A DNA stretch of 9,442 bases from Lachnospiraceae bacterium UBA3732 (lineage in GTDB: Bacteria; Bacillota; Clostridia; Lachnospirales; Lachnospiraceae). The notes under the pieces are model-generated. The model was not told the origin of the DNA and ran no database searches. It worked only from the letters and a program-made list of their open reading frames with translations. This document shows, piece by piece, positions 6,673 to 9,442 of this stretch. Where the stretch lies: contig DFHD01000097.1 in assembly GCA_002372545.1 (NCBI GenBank), positions 1 through 9,442 on the forward strand. The letters run 5' to 3'. Numbering within the stretch: position 1 is the stretch's first letter; each line of letters begins with the position of its first letter. The position numbers were made by a program, and so were the translations under genes.

Positions 6673-8193
6673 TTATTCTGTATCTATGTAGGGATAGGTG
6701 CTGCTCACATCCGTTTTGATGCTGTCAATGGCAGCATCCACGGAAGGCAGCTCACCGGAGTTGTAGGCCATGGATGCCGTATCCATATAGCCGTTAATCG
6801 TAGAATCATATTCCGTTGCATTCTTCAGAGAAAGTCCCTTGGCCGCCGAATCCCAGATCGTCAGCGGATTAAAGCCTGCCAGAACTTCATTTCCGCCTTT
6901 TCCTGCCGCAATCAGATTACTGATCGCCTGCTGGTTATTCACAAAGTCCAGTGTCTCCTCGGAGAGTCTCTCCATCGTCTCTGTGTCGCAGCAGAGCGTA
7001 TAAAGCACCAGAGCCGCAAGTCCCGGATTTGGACAGTCCTTCATAACTGCGAGATAGGAGCCGCCCCAGTGGTAGGAAACCGGTCCCTGGCAGATGGAAC
7101 AGTTGCCGAAAAACTTGGATTCCTGAGGAATACACCAGTAAACAAACCATGTACAGCCAAAGTAGCCGAAGACATCAGAGCTAAAGTTTGCGTTCCAGTC
7201 CGAGTTCCACATGGATGTCCGGTTGGTGTAGCCACCGTCATAAAGCCGTTTGGATATTTCCAGATATTCCACAACCGACGGATCCACCACCAGCTTTCCA
7301 TCCTGCACCCAGGGCGAGGTTCTCTGGTCCAGGAACGCATATTTGATATCATCCGGGCCGGAAACGATCTTATAGCCTGCAGCCAGAAGCTTATCCGCCG
7401 CATTCATAAAGCTGTCCCAATTGCTGAGCTCACTCTGGATCGCTGTGGGATCGCTGGTCCCGAAAACCTGCTCGGCAATGTCGTTCCGGTAGATAAAGGA
7501 TCCCGGGCACGCCTGCCAGGAAAGAGCCTTCAGCTGACCATTAACGGTTGCGAAATCCAGCGTATAGCTATAGCAGTTCTTCGTCATATCCGAAGTGATG
7601 CCAAGATCGCTTATGTTCATGCACCAGTCGGACTGCAGGAAATAATGAGCCACATCGTTATCCAGACAGATGATCGAAGGATAGGAGTCTCCTCCCAGAT
7701 CGATGGCATTCTGCAGCGCGATCTTATAATCATCCGACGTTCCGCCAAGGCCAAGGTTTATAAAATTCACCTTGCTCTTCAGTTCCGGATACTTGTCGTA
7801 AAAATAATTCAGCCGGTCTCCCACTTCTGTATTCCAGGAGTAGATGTTGATCGCCTTATCGCTGATCTTATCCTGAAAAGCCGCTGCGTTGCCGGAAAGC
7901 TGTACTGCGGGCTTTGGCTCCTCTGTTGCCGCTTCCGTAGCCGCCTCTGTTGCTTCTTCTGTTTTTTCCTCTGCTCCGTCCTCGATCACCTGCTGTTCCC
8001 AATGAGATATGCTCTCGGTATCGGGTTTTTCGCCTTCGGGATAATCAGCCATACGGGCCTTGTACTCTTTATTCGCCTTTTCCGCGTCCTTCTTATCCGA
8101 ATTCCAGCGGAAGAAAAGGAAACCCATTACGCCGGCGCCTGCCAAAAGGATCAGGGCCAGGATGCCCAGAAACATTTTTAAACCCTTACTCAT
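6673..8193 (-). CDS. Membrane-anchored extracellular solute-binding-like protein
   Basis: Protein of 506 residues. A single hydrophobic helix (about 7-29) follows a short positive N terminus, so the chain is expected to be anchored with the rest outside. There is no lipobox cysteine, unlike most Bacillota binding proteins. Residues 31-110 form a charged linker with an EAT-rich repeat (79-93). Residues about 112-506 have the look of a family 1 (sugar-type) ABC substrate-binding protein: INIYSWNTE start, a YPSIICLDND segment, NGQLKALSW and FIYRNDIAEQVFG in the expected order, and late GGSYLAVMK. The domain is rich in Trp and Cys (for example C347, C354, C365, C368, C401, C402), which may stabilise it. 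A strong GGGGGAGGAG site precedes the ATG, 21 bases after the upstream gene. No permease or ATPase genes are nearby, so sensing or envelope binding is as likely as transport. The ligand is unknown. Confidence 0.75.
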   Translation of the reverse strand: MSKGLKMFLGILALILLAGAGVMGFLFFRWNSDKKDAEKANKEYKARMADYPEGEKPDTESISHWEQQVIEDGAEEKTEEATEAATEAATEEPKPAVQLSGNAAAFQDKISDKAINIYSWNTEVGDRLNYFYDKYPELKSKVNFINLGLGGTSDDYKIALQNAIDLGGDSYPSIICLDNDVAHYFLQSDWCMNISDLGITSDMTKNCYSYTLDFATVNGQLKALSWQACPGSFIYRNDIAEQVFGTSDPTAIQSELSNWDSFMNAADKLLAAGYKIVSGPDDIKYAFLDQRTSPWVQDGKLVVDPSVVEYLEISKRLYDGGYTNRTSMWNSDWNANFSSDVFGYFGCTWFVYWCIPQESKFFGNCSICQGPVSYHWGGSYLAVMKDCPNPGLAALVLYTLCCDTETMERLSEETLDFVNNQQAISNLIAAGKGGNEVLAGFNPLTIWDSAAKGLSLKNATEYDSTINGYMDTASMAYNSGELPSVDAAIDSIKTDVSSTYPYIDTE

Positions 8194-8214
8194 TTCGGTT
8201 CTCCTCCCCCTTTC

Positions 8215-9442
8215 CTACTTATAATCCGGACTGACCTGCGGGAACAGCATGTACCGGGTGGGATTTGCTTCCGTTCCCAGGAACACATATACATCGTCTT
8301 CTTTCCAGCCAATGAACCACTTCCATCCGGACTCACTTCCCTCCGGTTTAAAACGGATATCCGTAATCTGTCCCCGCAGGTTATTATGCATTTCATCGAC
8401 CACTTCTGACAGCTTTGTCGCACCGGAAGCAGCCAGGGGATTGTTCGAACCACTCTCTATGACCAGAGCGACCGTTACCTTATCGGAGGGGGTTCCGAAA
8501 CCATACTGCGATGCCGCATCATATGCATCCTCATTGGCCATGCAGGATCCGAACTGGCTTCGCAGCATTTCCGCTGTATCGATATCCGTCAGCTTATCCT
8601 CCAGGATCTGGTTCTCTTTTTCCAGATCATTCTTCTCTTTTCTGACCTTCAGACCGAAGATCAGGAAAACCGCCAGCGCCGCAGCACCCAGGATACTGAG
8701 AATCAGAAAAAGAATCCCCGCTCCCTTTCCGTTTGATTCTTTCTTTTTGGAACTTACCGGGCTTTGGCCCATGTTGCCAAACTGAGCAGGCTGCCCGGGC
8801 TGTGCCGTAAGAGCCTTGCCGCCGATTCCCGCATCCACAGGCTGGCTTGCAAGCACATGATTTCCTGCTGCAGCGCCGCGGCCATAAGGCTGCCGGTTAT
8901 CCTGTCCGGCTCCATTTCCCGCCACATGACTGAAGCCGCCCGGTGCTTTTTGCCCACCCATATTTCTAGGCATATCTTCTGCCGTAAGGCGTGTGGTTTC
9001 ATCCATACCGAGATTTGCGGCATTCGCCAGCCTGGCAAAATCCTGCTTCTGGTTTTCCGGCATATCCGCAGCAGTAAGACGTGTGGTTTCATCCGTACCG
9101 AGATTTGCCGCACCAACCCCTTTTTCAAACGCCTGACGCTGTTCGTTATCCAGATCGGCTGCTGTGAGCCGGGTCGTCTCGTTGGTTCCGAAATCATCCT
9201 GCGGCTGATTTGGCTGGGCAGCTCGTTTCTGCGATCCCGGAGGCCCCCACTGAGGAGTCCACTGGGGCGGATTCATGCCCTGTCCCGGCTGGCCTCCAAA
9301 GTTTTGTCCGGGCTGGCCGCCGAAGTTTTGTCCGGGCTGGCCGCCGAAGTTCTGTCCCGGCTGGCCGCCGTAGCTCTGTCCCGGCTGGCCTCCAAAGTTT
9401 TGTCCGGACTGGCCGCCGAAGCCCTGTCCGGGCTGGCCGCCG
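8215..9442 (-). CDS. Membrane protein with Gly/Gln-rich and ETTRLTA repeats, 3' part
   Basis: The reading frame is open from the window edge to the stop at 8215 (409 full codons before any upstream part), so the true start lies outside. Numbering from the internal Met at 9276: upstream are seven copies of a GGQPGQ(N/G/S)(F/Y) octapeptide. Residues 29-104 contain three ETTRLTA-type repeats at a 30-residue period. Residues 105-180 are a Gly/Gln/Pro-rich, probably disordered linker. A transmembrane helix spans about 187-208, and a charged heptad-like segment (211-233) follows. The C-terminal part (about 234-353) is a small unrecognised globular domain (KVTVALVIESGS ... GWKWFIGWKEDDVYVFLG). The KKK before the helix and the cytoplasmic-type repeats suggest the N terminus is inside and the C-terminal domain outside. 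Proteins like this often start with a zinc ribbon, but that cannot be seen. It is probably co-transcribed with the solute-binding-like gene 21 bases downstream. Function unknown. Confidence 0.8.
   Translation of the reverse strand, partial: GGQPGQGFGGQSGQNFGGQPGQSYGGQPGQNFGGQPGQNFGGQPGQNFGGQPGQGMNPPQWTPQWGPPGSQKRAAQPNQPQDDFGTNETTRLTAADLDNEQRQAFEKGVGAANLGTDETTRLTAADMPENQKQDFARLANAANLGMDETTRLTAEDMPRNMGGQKAPGGFSHVAGNGAGQDNRQPYGRGAAAGNHVLASQPVDAGIGGKALTAQPGQPAQFGNMGQSPVSSKKKESNGKGAGILFLILSILGAAALAVFLIFGLKVRKEKNDLEKENQILEDKLTDIDTAEMLRSQFGSCMANEDAYDAASQYGFGTPSDKVTVALVIESGSNNPLAASGATKLSEVVDEMHNNLRGQITDIRFKPEGSESGWKWFIGWKEDDVYVFLGTEANPTRYMLFPQVSPDYK
8965..9192 (-). repeat. Three 30-residue (90-base) coding repeats centred on ETTRLTA
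   Basis: Two full units and one partial unit are present: FGTNETTRLTAADL, LGTDETTRLTAADM and LGMDETTRLTAEDM begin at exactly 30-residue spacing (residues 29, 59 and 89 from the Met at 9276). The spacer between cores keeps a Q-x-F ... AAN pattern in the first two units, while the third breaks off after the core. The cores are far better conserved than the spacers, which suggests selection on the ETTRLTA core itself rather than recent duplication. Confidence 0.9.
9277..9442 (-). repeat. 24-base tandem repeat encoding GGQPGQ(N/G/S)(F/Y)
   Basis: Seven units are visible, the last being slightly shortened at its junction with the following MNPPQ segment; the array continues to or past the window edge. 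Units vary by Pro/Ser at position 4 and Asn/Gly/Ser then Phe/Tyr at positions 7-8. Near-identical DNA units make copy-number change by slippage likely. The encoded chain is glycine- and glutamine-rich with a regularly spaced aromatic residue, typical of flexible low-complexity segments. Confidence 0.9.

Noticed and set aside
7069..8181. Plus-strand open frame of 370 codons opposite the solute-binding-like gene
   Set aside because: Its hydrophobic end is the mirror of the EAT-rich and membrane segments of the real gene. There is no ribosome site and no domain.
9274..9276. ATG at 9276 as the true start of the repeat-bearing membrane protein
   Set aside because: The frame stays open upstream to the window edge and encodes regular GGQPGQ repeats. 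The ribosome site before this ATG is poor, so it is treated as an internal Met.
9277..9442. CRISPR array
   Set aside because: The repeats are 24-base, contiguous and in frame, with no unique spacers, so they are a coding tandem repeat.

Overview
The window looks like chromosomal DNA of a low-to-mid GC Clostridia species, most likely a member of the Lachnospiraceae (Bacillota). This is inferred from protein character (RlmD of the clostridial type, a RdgB-YfcE gene pair, a papain-like protease with stalk and lectin-like domains), strong GGAGG-type ribosome sites and roughly 55-60% GC in the sampled coding DNA. No rRNA, tRNA, CRISPR array or complete insertion sequence is visible.

Everything real is read from the minus strand, so the order of transcription runs from high to low coordinates. 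Positions 9442-600 form one tightly packed series of seven genes with gaps of about 1-50 bases or short overlaps. It comprises: (1) a membrane protein entering from outside the window, with two tandem repeat arrays, one transmembrane helix and a C-terminal domain (9442-8215); (2) a membrane-anchored solute-binding-like protein (8193-6673); (3) a THUMP-domain RNA methyltransferase of the RlmL/YpsC family (6646-5489); (4) a membrane-anchored papain-family cysteine protease with a probable TTG start (5492-3738); (5) the RdgB nucleotide-sanitising pyrophosphatase (3695-3102); (6) a YfcE-type phosphodiesterase (3100-2531); (7) the RlmD-type rRNA uracil methyltransferase (2480-600). The set mixes RNA and nucleotide housekeeping with a cell-envelope pair of unknown purpose.

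Base composition changes sharply near position 880. To the right the DNA is about 57% GC (sampled). To the left it is about 33% GC in the coding DNA (601-840) and as low as 20% between genes. The break falls exactly where the conserved RlmD catalytic core ends, at the HVET motif. The last 92 codons of RlmD, its terminator (about 540-575), an intergenic region with a good promoter (465-493) and the first 134 codons of a small serine recombinase (404-1) are all on the AT-rich side. The most economical reading is that a mobile element has integrated into the 3' end of rlmD and supplied an in-frame replacement tail and a terminator. Its far end lies beyond position 1.

The two best candidates for something little described are this chimeric rlmD/element junction and the first two genes. 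The membrane protein there carries three ETTRLTA-type repeats at an exact 30-residue period, resembling phosphothreonine switch motifs, next to a solute-binding-like protein with no transporter genes in view.
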